A DNA stretch of 64,000 bases, from positions 2,666,001 through 2,730,000 of the forward strand of contig OY725497.1 of NCBI GenBank assembly GCA_963281255.1. Reading direction: 5' to 3'. Below, piece by piece: positions 9,350 to 18,306 of the stretch. Each line of letters begins with the position of its first letter. Within the stretch, counting starts at the first letter, position 1. Source of the DNA: Aphrocallistes beatrix. Taxonomy: Eukaryota > Porifera > Hexactinellida > Sceptrulophora > Aphrocallistidae. The position numbers and the translations under genes were made by a program. The notes beneath the pieces were generated by a model, which made no database searches, was not told the DNA's origin, and saw only the letters and a list, made by a program, of their open reading frames with translations.

Positions 9350-11727
9350 ATGGATGTGAAGTTAGCAGCACTTTCAACAACGAAACTAAAAATGGCATTA
9401 ACAGCTTTAAGTTTCCAATATAAGGAAGGATATATCAATCCCAAATTAGTAGGAGAGATATTTCAGCAATGTAGTATTACGCTATTTCAATTAATATCAC
9501 ATAGCATTCAGGTTAGCTGATAGTGAGTCAGTGAACTTGGTTAATTTCACTTATATTTCTACTTGTTTAATTAAAAAGTATTCTTTATATTTATTTCATT
9601 AACGTATAATATTTTAAACCAACAACAAAAACAAAGTAAATATTTTGTATTATAGGGTAGTCGATTTTGAATGAAATTAAATGAATTCCAGCTATAACCA
9701 AATTTACTCAAATACCCATTTGAATTAAATCCATCAAAAATAGGTTGAAAAATTTCCAAATTTTATTTTATGGTTGATTAGCAATTAGAAATTATAGGGT
9801 TAGCACTCGCACCAGACATAATTTCAAGTTTCAATAATGGATTAGAGTTAGAACAATTACCGGAAGAAGGTCTTGAAGCGAGTAGTAAGTTAATCCGTCG
9901 ATATAGAGAAATTTTACCTCATAAGTTCAGCCTTGAAAATAACATTAAGGATGTTTTACCCGATTGTTGTGTCAGAGTGACCCACTCCTCTTATTTAAAC
10001 CCCCGGATGGCTGGGGGTTTTTTCTATTTCTAGTAAATACCCCGAATTTTTATGGCTTCCGCGCCCAAAATGGCTTAAACCGGAAATGATGCGACACATT
10101 CCAGGGGCAACAGAGGGTTTTAACCCGCCAATGATACGGGGTCCATTCTATGTATAGCTTGGCCCCCGTATTTCTAAGGTTTCACCGCCCAAAATGACTC
10201 AATCGAAAATGAGTTAGCAAAATCCATAGTACTCGTACATTGATCGGTTAATGGTAAAAATCAGTCCCAGACGCTAGCGTGTTTAATTGAAGATATTGGT
10301 GACTCTTGTAAATTCACTTATCTTTTGCCAGAAGGTGATTAAACATCTTATTATCTTGGATATAGTATTTAAATTTACAAATATTTTATAAAATTGTAAC
10401 ATAACTGCGATGACGTCATACACTAACCGGACAAAAGTATTTGTACATTATTTACCATACAAATAGTACTAAATTGGATCTTTTCATGAAGTGAGAAGTG
10501 AGATTCAAATTCTAAGAGATACTAAGAGTCTGATTTAAGACCTAAGCAGAATGGTATTATAGTACGTATGTCTTATATCTTATATATTAAAATGCTAGGA
10601 TTTTTTTTTGTTTTGTTTGTTTGTTTGTCCGAATTGATTGAAGAATTGGCAAGTCGTAGAGATACGAAAATTGGCATGTAGGTGTCAAATGATGAATCTA
10701 GGATTAAGTTCGAAGATCTAAGCGAAATGTTCACACCTCGCCGAGATAGGTGACAAAATGTCCTGACCAATCAAATTCGATTATTTTATAATGCAAATAC
10801 ATTGGAATAAAATCGTAGTGACTTATGCATACAATCAAAAGAACTATTTTTGATTGAAATTCATTGGTTTATGTGAACCAATCAATTATCAGCCTTTTAT
10901 AATGCCATTCACACGATTCTATTTCATATAAATGATTGAATACTGCTATTTTGAGTCTATTATTTGATTGTTAACAACAATTAAAGCGTGTTATATGCTA
11001 CGATCAATCAATTCGATCATAAAATAACTTTTAACGACATGGACTGGAATTGATTATTTTAGTATAATAATCTTAAGCAATGTGAACTTTGTGTATTCAA
11101 ATTGAGCTTACATTCAGGATAGTTGACTTAAGACTTAATACGAAGTAAATTATATTTATCACGAAACATAATTTCTGCTACAATTCTGATTTCATTAATG
11201 TCACCATAGACAAATGACAATCCAGCGTACTTAGTATAAAACAAGAATGCGACGTATTGTTTCTCTAATATCCGCAAGCGCCCACTGGGTAAATCTGCAG
11301 ACACGCAGTGTCTGCAAGCCGCGCAGCGCAAGCAAGCGAAGCGCGCTTGTGTTTTATAAATTGTGGATGTAAATTTTGGCTGTGTCATCATGATGACGTC
11401 AGCATAATTCATCAGTATAGTTTTGTATAGTCATCTACACTGAACACTTTCTACAACATATGTTTATTTATATTTCTTATCATATATTAACTTTATTAGC
11501 TATTTATAATTATTGCTGTGTCATCATGATGACGCAAGCATAATTAATTAAGATAATTTTGTTGAGACATCTATATTGAACACTTTATTAAACAATTGTT
11601 TATCTCAAGCTATTAAAATTTAAGCTCTAATATGCATTTATCAATAAAATCAGGCGATGATGACGCGACAAAGTTTTTAACCGCAAATTGCTCGGTCCTA
11701 TGTCCGATGGATTTAGGAATGAAATAG
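9350..11727 (+). CDS. four-exon gene of unknown function, 164 aa
   Basis: I assembled this from coding-like segments joined by GT-AG introns whose phases agree: 9350-9511, 9782-9976, 10271-10334 and 11654-11727 (stop TAG). The start ATG at 9350 opens 'MDVKLAALSTTKLKMALTAL'. The second exon carries 'LPEEGLEASSKLIRRYREIL', the third 'CLIEDIGDSCKFTYLLPEG', and the fourth ends 'VLCPMDLGMK'. The product would be a soluble, mostly helical protein with no signal peptide or membrane segment. I do not recognise the family. The exon 2 donor (AGA|GTGACC) is the weakest choice; reading through gives a stop at 10031. The last intron (1.3 kb) contains the Helitron at 10578-11349. It is the only likely host gene on the plus strand here. 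Confidence 0.45.
10578..11349 (+). mobile_element. Helitron family B, complete copy
   Basis: It begins TCTTATATATTAAAATGCTAG after an A and ends AGCGAAGCGCGCTTG before a T. Its last ~25 bases are the same as family A, but the body is different ('GTCCGAATTGATTGAAGAAT', 'CTCGCCGAGATAGGTGACAA'). The upstream hairpin is TGCAGACAC / GTGTCTGCA, a covarying version of the family A stem. It has no coding capacity and lies in an intron of the gene at 9350-11727. Confidence 0.75.
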
Positions 11728-11977
11728 GTTTTATAAGGCCTCATATTTCACCAGTCTTAACAATCTCAAGTTTCTAGCTCTTCTAGTTTTTGTGCAATAA
11801 GCAAAAGAATGAAATCACAAAATGCTACGTAATGATGATGATTTAGCATATATTGAAAATCGTATGATTAGGTGCACGTCTACATATATGTCCGCAGCTT
11901 CAACTCTGGTCTGTGTACCACTTACGGCCAGCCGGCCGGCCCTATACCAGCACTCATTTTAGTACTGTGCTACTATA

Positions 11978-12228
11978 TCCTTACTATTAAAACTCGATGA
12001 ATGTATATTTATTTATATACGTATATATATAGTATATATATATCTTTAACTAAATTGACAAATTTGGTGTTTTTTCGAGTGATATCGATTTTAAAACTAA
12101 GATGTACATATTTAGAGATGATATATCCCGTTTAATTAACCAATGTCACCTCCAGGTGACCGAAGGGAGCCTCCGGCGGACACGAAGTGTCCGCCAGCCG
12201 CGCAGCGCAAGCAAGCGAAGCGCGCTTG
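11978..12228 (+). mobile_element. Helitron family A, copy 3, internally deleted (251 bp)
   Basis: It has the full 5' terminus (TCCTTACTATTAAAACTCG), an AT microsatellite, then only the last part of the core ('AATTGACAAATTTGGTG' onward), the GGCGGACAC/GTGTCCGCC hairpin and the CTTG end. The first ~290 bp of the core are missing. It is the shortest element in the window with both ends. Confidence 0.85.
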
Positions 12229-12748
12229 TATATATATATATATATATATATCTGTAACGAATTGATTGAAGAAACTGTCAGGCCTAGAAAGCTGATTTTT
12301 GGCATGCGGGAGTCTTTTGGCTATGGCTCCAGTAAGTTCTGAGCTCAGCCGAAAATGTCAACTCATCATGGAATTATGACGTCATTGCCTCATTTTTAAA
12401 AGTTAAGCAATACAGTTATTCGAGCATAACTCAGCCATTATAGGAGATAGAAGGCTGAAATTTTAATAGAATATGTATATTAATATACCTCACATATGAC
12501 CCAACTACTATCAAAAAATGATGACTCATCACTCATCACTATGACGTCATCATTACTCATCAAAATTTTAAAAAATGACAAATTTGGTGATTTTTCGTGC
12601 GATATCGATTATGACAGTAGGACAGGCGTATTTGGGGATGTTATCTCCCATATAATTAATCAATGGTGACCACAGGTGCCCAAAGGGCGCCTCTGGCGGA
12701 CACAAAGTGTCCGCCAGCCGCGCAGCGCAAGCAAGCGAAGCGCGCTTG
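12229..12748 (+). mobile_element. Helitron family A, copy 4, tandem to copy 3
   Basis: It follows copy 3 head-to-tail through a TATA repeat, with a complete core from TCTGTAACGAATTGATTG to the CTTG end. It has no 5' terminus of its own, so copies 3 and 4 share one. Both TGACGTCA sites are intact. Confidence 0.8.
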
Positions 12749-12829
12749 TTATTTATTATATTGGATCATAGATCCAATATTACAATATAGGAAGCACACT
12801 AAAAAGAAATTGTATCTTCGGAAAATTGC

Positions 12830-13478
12830 TATTTTTCGGGGGATAGTGTATTTGAAGAACCAATTGAAACAGAGAGAAAAGAATTCACTGATCATACTGA
12901 AAATTTCGAATCTCAATCTTTAGCTTTATTTTCAAAGGGCGATAAATGGGAAAAATTGTTCGTACTGCGTGATCATTGGGTTATAACTTTTGAACGGATT
13001 GTTCGATTTGAAAATTCCTTTCTTCTATGTTTTAACAAGTCTTATTTGACATTTTAGAAGCATAGAATATCTAAAATTAGTTGATATCACCAATTCTAAA
13101 TAATACCAAAGACAATTGTAGTATTAAGAATCGGATTTTCAGACATAGGGTTGCACAAAATTGGCTTCCGAAAGTTCGACTTTCTTGGGCTTTTGATATG
13201 TTTTTAAGGATGCTTTTAACTAGCTTCACTGATATTTTGGCCATGTTCGGAATTTCTTGGGGTATTCGTCGATTACTCCAGGACAAATAGCAATTATTAC
13301 CGTTTAGATTCTCATAAACGAAAGGAGCCTAACTTTAATGAATTGATGAGAAAATTTGGAATTTCATTGGTTCATTGGAGCATGAAAACCTCAAACAATA
13401 TTTTAGAGGTTCATTCGAATTCCGATTACTCCACTGTTAATGTTAGCATTCATATCATTTTGATACTGTCATGTCCGA
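12830..13478 (+). other. coding-like segments, gene model unresolved
   Basis: Several plus-strand stretches have protein-like composition but do not join into one model I trust. 12838-13056 includes 'KGDKWEKLFVLRDHWVITFE', about 13130-13290 includes 'RLSWAFDMFLRMLLTSFTDI', and about 13280-13470 includes 'NFNELMRKFGISLVHWSMKT'. Acceptor-like sites precede some of them (TTTTCAG at ~13141). They could be exons of one gene with short introns, or a decayed gene. I recognise no family. Confidence 0.22.
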
Positions 13479-13499
13479 ACAAGTAAACAGTACTACTTA

Positions 13500-13860
13500 C
13501 ATAAAATCATATAAAGAAGACTAATTGACTAAATTGGGTGCACTCTTATGTGTGACGAATGCATAGGGCCCCACATCCTAATTTCAGCACTAATTTACCA
13601 GTCACCTGAAACTGACGTCGCGACGGGCGACGCGGCTTTGCAGGGCCCCTTGCAAGGTCCCTGGCCCTGGGTATTTTGCCCCCCCTCTCGCCGGCCTTGT
13701 TTGCCAATATATACTACTACTATTATCCGACCGGATACCTATTAATATCCGGCCGGACCGGATATCGGGTAAATCATCGAAAATGGTCGGATACCGGATA
13801 TAAGCGGACATCCGGTGCACCTCTAATTTATATCATATCACTTTGTATTTGAGCATACTT
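13500..13860. other. hAT-like transposon end and GC-rich patch
   Basis: Repeated GGATACCGGATAT and CCGGCCGGACCGGATAT words end in 'ATCCGGTGCACCTCTA' at about 13811-13826. This resembles hAT termini with subterminal repeats. The partner end was not identified. Confidence 0.4.
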
Positions 13861-13895
13861 CACAGACATCAGTTACCAGCATCTCCAGTTTTAAA

Positions 13896-14390
13896 TTAAC
13901 AAAATAATGCTTTGTTCCTCCGAGTGCTGATGACCTGTTGTAACTTTAGTCGCCTAAATGCTTCTCGGAGATGCTTCGGCTGTAGTGGTCCGACCTCCTG
14001 CCACTTATCCTTCACTTTACATGCCTCTTCTACAATTTGTCCTACGTATACCTTTGCTATTCCGGACATTGCGATTACAGCATTCTGTGGAACTGGACAT
14101 TTGCATACGTTTATCATCAATCTCTTGACAGTACCTTTTGAAAAAGTAGCTCTTCTATATACTTCATATTGATCTTGCTGTTGTGGAGTAAATGCAGAGA
14201 CCAGCACTTGCATCTTGTAAGTCTTTGCGTCTATTTTGAAATATCTCTGATTTGTATTATTACCCTCCTCCGGTGGCAGAGAAATATTTCTTCCAACCGT
14301 AATTGTGCTTTGCGATTCTGGGTCTTCGACCTTCTTTCTCACCAGAACAGTATCTGTAACTGAAGATGCGAGTTCACTATCTTGCTTCAT
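13896..14390 (-). CDS. TAF11: TFIID subunit TAF11 (TAFII28)
   Basis: TAF11 is a TFIID subunit that pairs with TAF13 through a histone fold and acts in the nucleus in RNA polymerase II initiation. This intronless frame of 164 residues has a divergent acidic/polar N-terminus (1-70) and the family's histone fold at about 72-164. Highly characteristic stretches are 'AVIAMSGIAKVYVGQIVEEA' (residues 104-123) and 'PLQPKHLREAFRRL' (135-148), which match the wording of animal TAF11. The human protein is somewhat longer at the N-terminus. The start at 14390 is the first in-frame Met. No neighbour is related; transposon remnants lie on both sides. I am confident of the family. Confidence 0.93.
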   Translation of the reverse strand: MKQDSELASSVTDTVLVRKKVEDPESQSTITVGRNISLPPEEGNNTNQRYFKIDAKTYKMQVLVSAFTPQQQDQYEVYRRATFSKGTVKRLMINVCKCPVPQNAVIAMSGIAKVYVGQIVEEACKVKDKWQEVGPLQPKHLREAFRRLKLQQVISTRRNKALFC

Positions 14391-14455
14391 TTATAACTTA
14401 CAGCTACCAAATCTAAATTAAACATACATAAAATCAGGGACATTGGAGAATACCA

Positions 14456-14875
14456 GTGATATTATCAAAAGAGCGCAAAATATTTGCTCGCGCTCCCGCC
14501 CTCAGTGATGACCAAGAGCTGGAGCGCGGGTTTTGGATCCAGCCGAGAGCACGAGCGGGAGTGCTGAACCTGCGGTCCCGCTAGCATCCTACAATGCAGG
14601 ATTTTTCCAATTATGATTAATTGTGATCAAACTTTGGGTTCTGCCCTCGAGTACCAGACTCATTCGCACCTTTAAAATTTAATAATATACATATGATTAA
14701 TTAATAACATTTAAATGACTGGACAAATCAAGCGATTTTCCAGATAATTGAATACATGCTCCAGTAAAATAGATGCGAATTCGAGCCTCATTACACGCGA
14801 GCACCGAGCGGGAGCGCAGCTCTAAACCGTGAGCGCGAACGTATATTTTGCGCTCTTTGACAAAACTGCCACTCC
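14456..14875. mobile_element. short transposon with long terminal inverted repeats
   Basis: 'CAAAAGAGCGCAAAATATTT' on the left is answered on the right by 'GTATATTTTGCGCTCTTTG'. Inside both ends are GAGCGGGAGCG / CGCTCCCGC words. The pattern (GC-rich subterminal repeats) is hAT-like, but no clear 8-bp target duplication was seen. Confidence 0.6.
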
Positions 14876-14984
14876 TACCACCTGAAATACGTGGAGAATG
14901 AAAAATACTCACACCTGCCACTTATTACAAACAATTCCTAGACGCACAGTTTGAAGCGTTACATAAATTTTTCAGAGAAAGTTA

Positions 14985-15530
14985 AGATTGGGACAAGTTG
15001 ATTCGAAAATTTTGAAATTTCTAATGGAATGTTGTTACATTCCTGCGTTACTATGGAAATACATTTTTTCCATTTGAGGCTTTCTTGAAAGCATGGACTA
15101 CTTTAATAAAGGACAGTAGGCGTTCAATCTCGGATCCTGGAACTTGGGTCCATTGTGTATTATTGATATCTCGTAATCCGCTCAAGTTAGACATGTCGTA
15201 TTATTGTTGAATAGGAAGTCATATTTTTGGAGTAGCTTGGTCAGAGATATGGTGCAATATATTTTATGAATCATATTTGATAAATTGCACCATATCTCGA
15301 AAATCTTAGAATTTAATGTTACAAAATGTACTATGAGCTAATAGAAAGTATCCGAATTGCCTATAAAATAGTTAAATTTGAATGTTTAACGACTACGGTT
15401 TTCAAGATATAGCCTCAAATGACAAAATTACATTTCTATAGCAACGCAGGAATGTAACAACATTCCATCAAAAATTCAAAATTTTCAAATCAACCGGTCA
15501 CGATCTTGACTATCTATGAGAATTTTTTAT
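14985..15530. mobile_element. foldback element related to the 6.8-8.0 kb foldback
   Basis: The arms around 'AATGGAATGTTGTTACATTC' (about 15022-15041) and its complement (about 15450-15470) are inverted. An inner pair 'GATATGGTGCAAT' / 'ATTGCACCATATC' lies at about 15246-15294. Words shared with the 7 kb foldback, such as the ACATTCCA block and 'TTTTCAAGATAT', indicate one family. Confidence 0.6.
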
Positions 15531-15534
15531 TAAT

Positions 15535-16155
15535 ATATCGCCTAAATTGCTAAAATTCTTTCTAAAATGACTATTCGCAACGGCATGATGACTTATCGTT
15601 ATTTTGCAAACGGATATGTGTACTTCGATACCAAGTTTATATAGTATGTATGCTGGTGATACATAAGATATATCCTGCATGGTTGACGATTTTGGCCAAT
15701 CCTGTAATTTACTCAATGGACTTCGGTCTTATCCCTGGTCCAAATTTTTAAATCTGTGAATTGACCTTTATAAGGGGCGCATACATTAGTCGAATTTTGA
15801 TGCCATTAGTTCGAATATATGACCTACCCATAATGTATAAATACCTTTTTTATTTTCTTGTTTTACGTTCATAACGGATTTCGGGGAATCAAATGTGAAA
15901 TGTTTTGATTTGGCGGAAATTTAAAATGTTACTATAGTAAAAATCTCTGTATGAAATTTGAAATCCATCGCATCGCAGCTTTGTTATGGCACTATTTGTC
16001 TCTCTGCTTATAAGTTTAACTAAACCAAAGCCATTTATTCAAAATCGTTTTGAGAGCCATTGAAAATTCAAGTTTACATCCCCCACAACTGTTCAATGAG
16101 AATTCCCAGTCTTAGGAATATATTTTCAACCATTGTTTGTTTAATTCTGTTAGAA
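15535..16155. other. intergenic, nothing recognised
   Basis: AT-rich sequence with no supported gene or complete repeat. Confidence 0.3.
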
Positions 16156-16837
16156 CAGGGATCTTCAAACTACGGCTCTTGAGCATGAAGCGTGCGACTC
16201 GCGGGACAATTTTTTAGGAGTCATTTAATTTGCTTATTTTGAAATTTGTTATATAAGTACGTATTCTGTATACGTATATTTAAATCAACAGATAATATTG
16301 CGAATATACTTAAGTATTAGTACTTTATTGTTTCTGGAAACCTTAATGGTGTTTAAATTGTATAAAAGACTGGTTGTTTTAAGAAATTAATTTACGTCAT
16401 CTCAATATTCAAATAAAAAAAAGTATAAATCAGAAGCAAGGAATTATCTAGGAGCGCGAGACGCTCCTTTAGGCGTATGATTTTAAGCTGCAAAGTGTTT
16501 AGGAGCGTAAAATTCAGAAAAATACCCAATTTACCCAATATTATAATGTTATTTAGCGATTTCGGCGTATAAAAATTTAGAAATTTAAGATTAGGAGCGT
16601 ATCTCTGGAAGGCTGTATAATACCCTGATCAGAAGTATTTGACAGTATACTATTTCATTTTCGGATATCAAATACTCTGCAATTACAAATCTTTCAACAA
16701 ACCAGGGCGATATGAAAATACTTACAGTTATAGAATACTTGATGCTAAAAATCAATGCGGCTTGTAATTTAATAGGGACTAACATTTGGCTCTCAGAAGA
16801 AAAATGTTGAAGACCCTGATTAGAGTCTTCCTCCGCG
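16156..16837. mobile_element. hAT-like non-autonomous element
   Basis: CAGGGATCTTCAAACTACG opens the element and 'TGTTGAAGACCCTG' closes it at about 16808-16821. These are typical hAT termini. The outer sequences TTAGAA and TTAGAG could be a diverged target duplication. An internal block with AGGAGCG words (16450-16610) may be another insertion. The 125-residue minus-strand frame across the right end is not supported as a gene. Confidence 0.5.
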
Positions 16838-16944
16838 GCTGATTTTTTCCAATTATCATGAAAACTATTTATAATGTCGGGAGTTGCGAAGAGTTGCGAA
16901 AGTATTCGACCACCACGAAAAATTCCATACAAAATAGTATTAAA

Positions 16945-17674
16945 GTACTGATTATAACAGTAAGACATAGGTATTTAGACATGTTACTTAGGGCGGTCAG
17001 AAAGTTCTAATCAGTGTTATCATACACTCTTATTGTACCTTATTAGATTGATATTGAAGCTTGAATTTACTTCTTAACACATTCACAAGTGATACCAATT
17101 TACAAAATCAAAATCTAGAGAAAACTCTTTGTATACCACTTCCTATATATTGTGTCGCTTGAGCCACCGTGTAAAATTATGGCCACAAACCACCCGACCT
17201 TCCCTCAAGAGTAACGACATTACAAGGGCATTACTAAGCGATACGAATGCTCAAATACAAATCAATCTTAGGAAGTTGATGGGAATGATACTCTCTCAGA
17301 TTCAAATATCTGATAATGGAGCCTACTTTTTAGGGAAGGACGAGTGGTGAACGGGTGATTTGTGGCCATAATTTTACACGGTGGCTCAAGCGACACAATA
17401 TATAGGACGTGGTATACAAAGAGTTTTCTCTAGATTTTGATTCTGTAAATTGGTATCACTTGTGAATGTGTTAAGAAGTAAATTCAAGCTTCAATATCGA
17501 TCCAATAAGGTACAATAAGAGTATATGATAGCACTGATTAGAACTTTCTGACCGCCCTAAGTATCTACAAGTACCTTAAAATTAATCATCGTGAGCCTAG
17601 GCATACAAAAGGCGCCTCCGGCGGACACATATTGTCCGCCAGCCGCGCAGCGCAAGCAAGCGAAGTTCGCTTGT
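16945..17674 (+). mobile_element. Helitron family A, copy 5 (3' part), interrupted
   Basis: The 3' third of the core ('GATTATAACAGTAAGACAT') is split by the foldback at 16986-17562. It then continues to a diverged hairpin (GGCGGACA / TGTCCGCC) and the end CGAAGTTCGCTTG. The 5' part was lost. Confidence 0.65.
16986..17562. mobile_element. foldback element inside Helitron copy 5
   Basis: The ends ACTTAGGGCGGTCAGAAAG and CTTTCTGACCGCCCTAAGT are inverted. The arms are about 240 bp and nearly complementary, including 'TGTGTCGCTTGAGCCACCG' at 17149-17167 and its complement at about 17379-17397. The spacer of about 120 bp is non-coding. Confidence 0.85.
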
Positions 17675-17724
17675 ATACGTATATATTATATACACACATT
17701 AATCGAGTTTTAATAGTAAGGATA
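17675..17724 (-). mobile_element. solo Helitron 5' end, inverted
   Basis: On the minus strand this reads TCCTTACTATTAAAACTCG followed by an AT-rich tail that abuts the 3' end of copy 5. A 5' terminus therefore faces a reversed 3' end with no core between them in the expected order. Confidence 0.75.
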
Positions 17725-17726
17725 TA

Positions 17727-17886
17727 CAGTAAAACCTCCAATTAGGGAACACTTTTGGGACTGTTGAAAAGTGTTCCTAATATGGAGGTGTTCCTTGATA
17801 AGAGGTCTGCCTAAAGGATAGGAGAAAATCGGGACTTAAAAAAGGTGTCCCCTTAGCGGAGGTGTTCCCTAATGGAGGTTTTACTG
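17727..17886. mobile_element. 160-bp pogo-like MITE
   Basis: It begins CAGTAAAACCTCCAATTAGG and ends 'GGAGGTTTTACTG', flanked by TA on both sides. It is almost all terminal repeat. Confidence 0.85.
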
Positions 17887-18306
17887 TATACATATATACT
17901 TGTATAGCGTATCTACTATATATGAGAACTCCACAGAGAATGATATACTAAATACGTAACATAGTTTAATATTGATACCCGTATCGTTCTTAATTACTGG
18001 AGGAGGAGGCCCTCCTGATTTTATGCCTATGGTCATAGATACATAGATAGTGAATACATAAGTGCTATAATTATAGGGCATCTCCCTATAGGCGCTGCAC
18101 TAAAAACATACTAATGACACATTTCCAAATACGTAGTATAGCAAAAAAGTAAATCTCTCAAGTCAGGAGATCGATCAAAAGCTCAAGGAAATAAAAAGAA
18201 AGACAACGTGTAGTTCTAATTCAATTCTAGAATTGATTTTACTAATTGTACATATCTATGTGACACCGCAAATTTGGAGCAAAATATGATCTAATTTAGA
18301 AATAGA
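17887..18306. other. intergenic, 3' side of CARS
   Basis: AT-rich. It probably includes the 3' untranslated region and polyadenylation signal of the CARS gene (transcribed leftwards). No further gene was seen. Confidence 0.3.

Noticed and set aside
9990..10022. GC hairpin followed by T run, like a bacterial rho-independent terminator
   Set aside because: The surrounding genes have spliceosomal introns and animal families. The hairpin is better explained as part of a repeat.
13077..13286. 69-residue minus-strand frame
   Set aside because: It mirrors the plus-strand coding-like block, and neither has clear homology. The plus strand is favoured only by acceptor-like sites.
13100..13290. TMEM231 C-terminus
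   Set aside because: A loose likeness in the hydrophobic, Trp-containing segment was considered, but the invariant residues do not line up.
16591..16968. 125-residue minus-strand open frame
   Set aside because: It crosses a hAT end, a Tc1-like fragment and the edge of a Helitron. It has no domain and no splice context.
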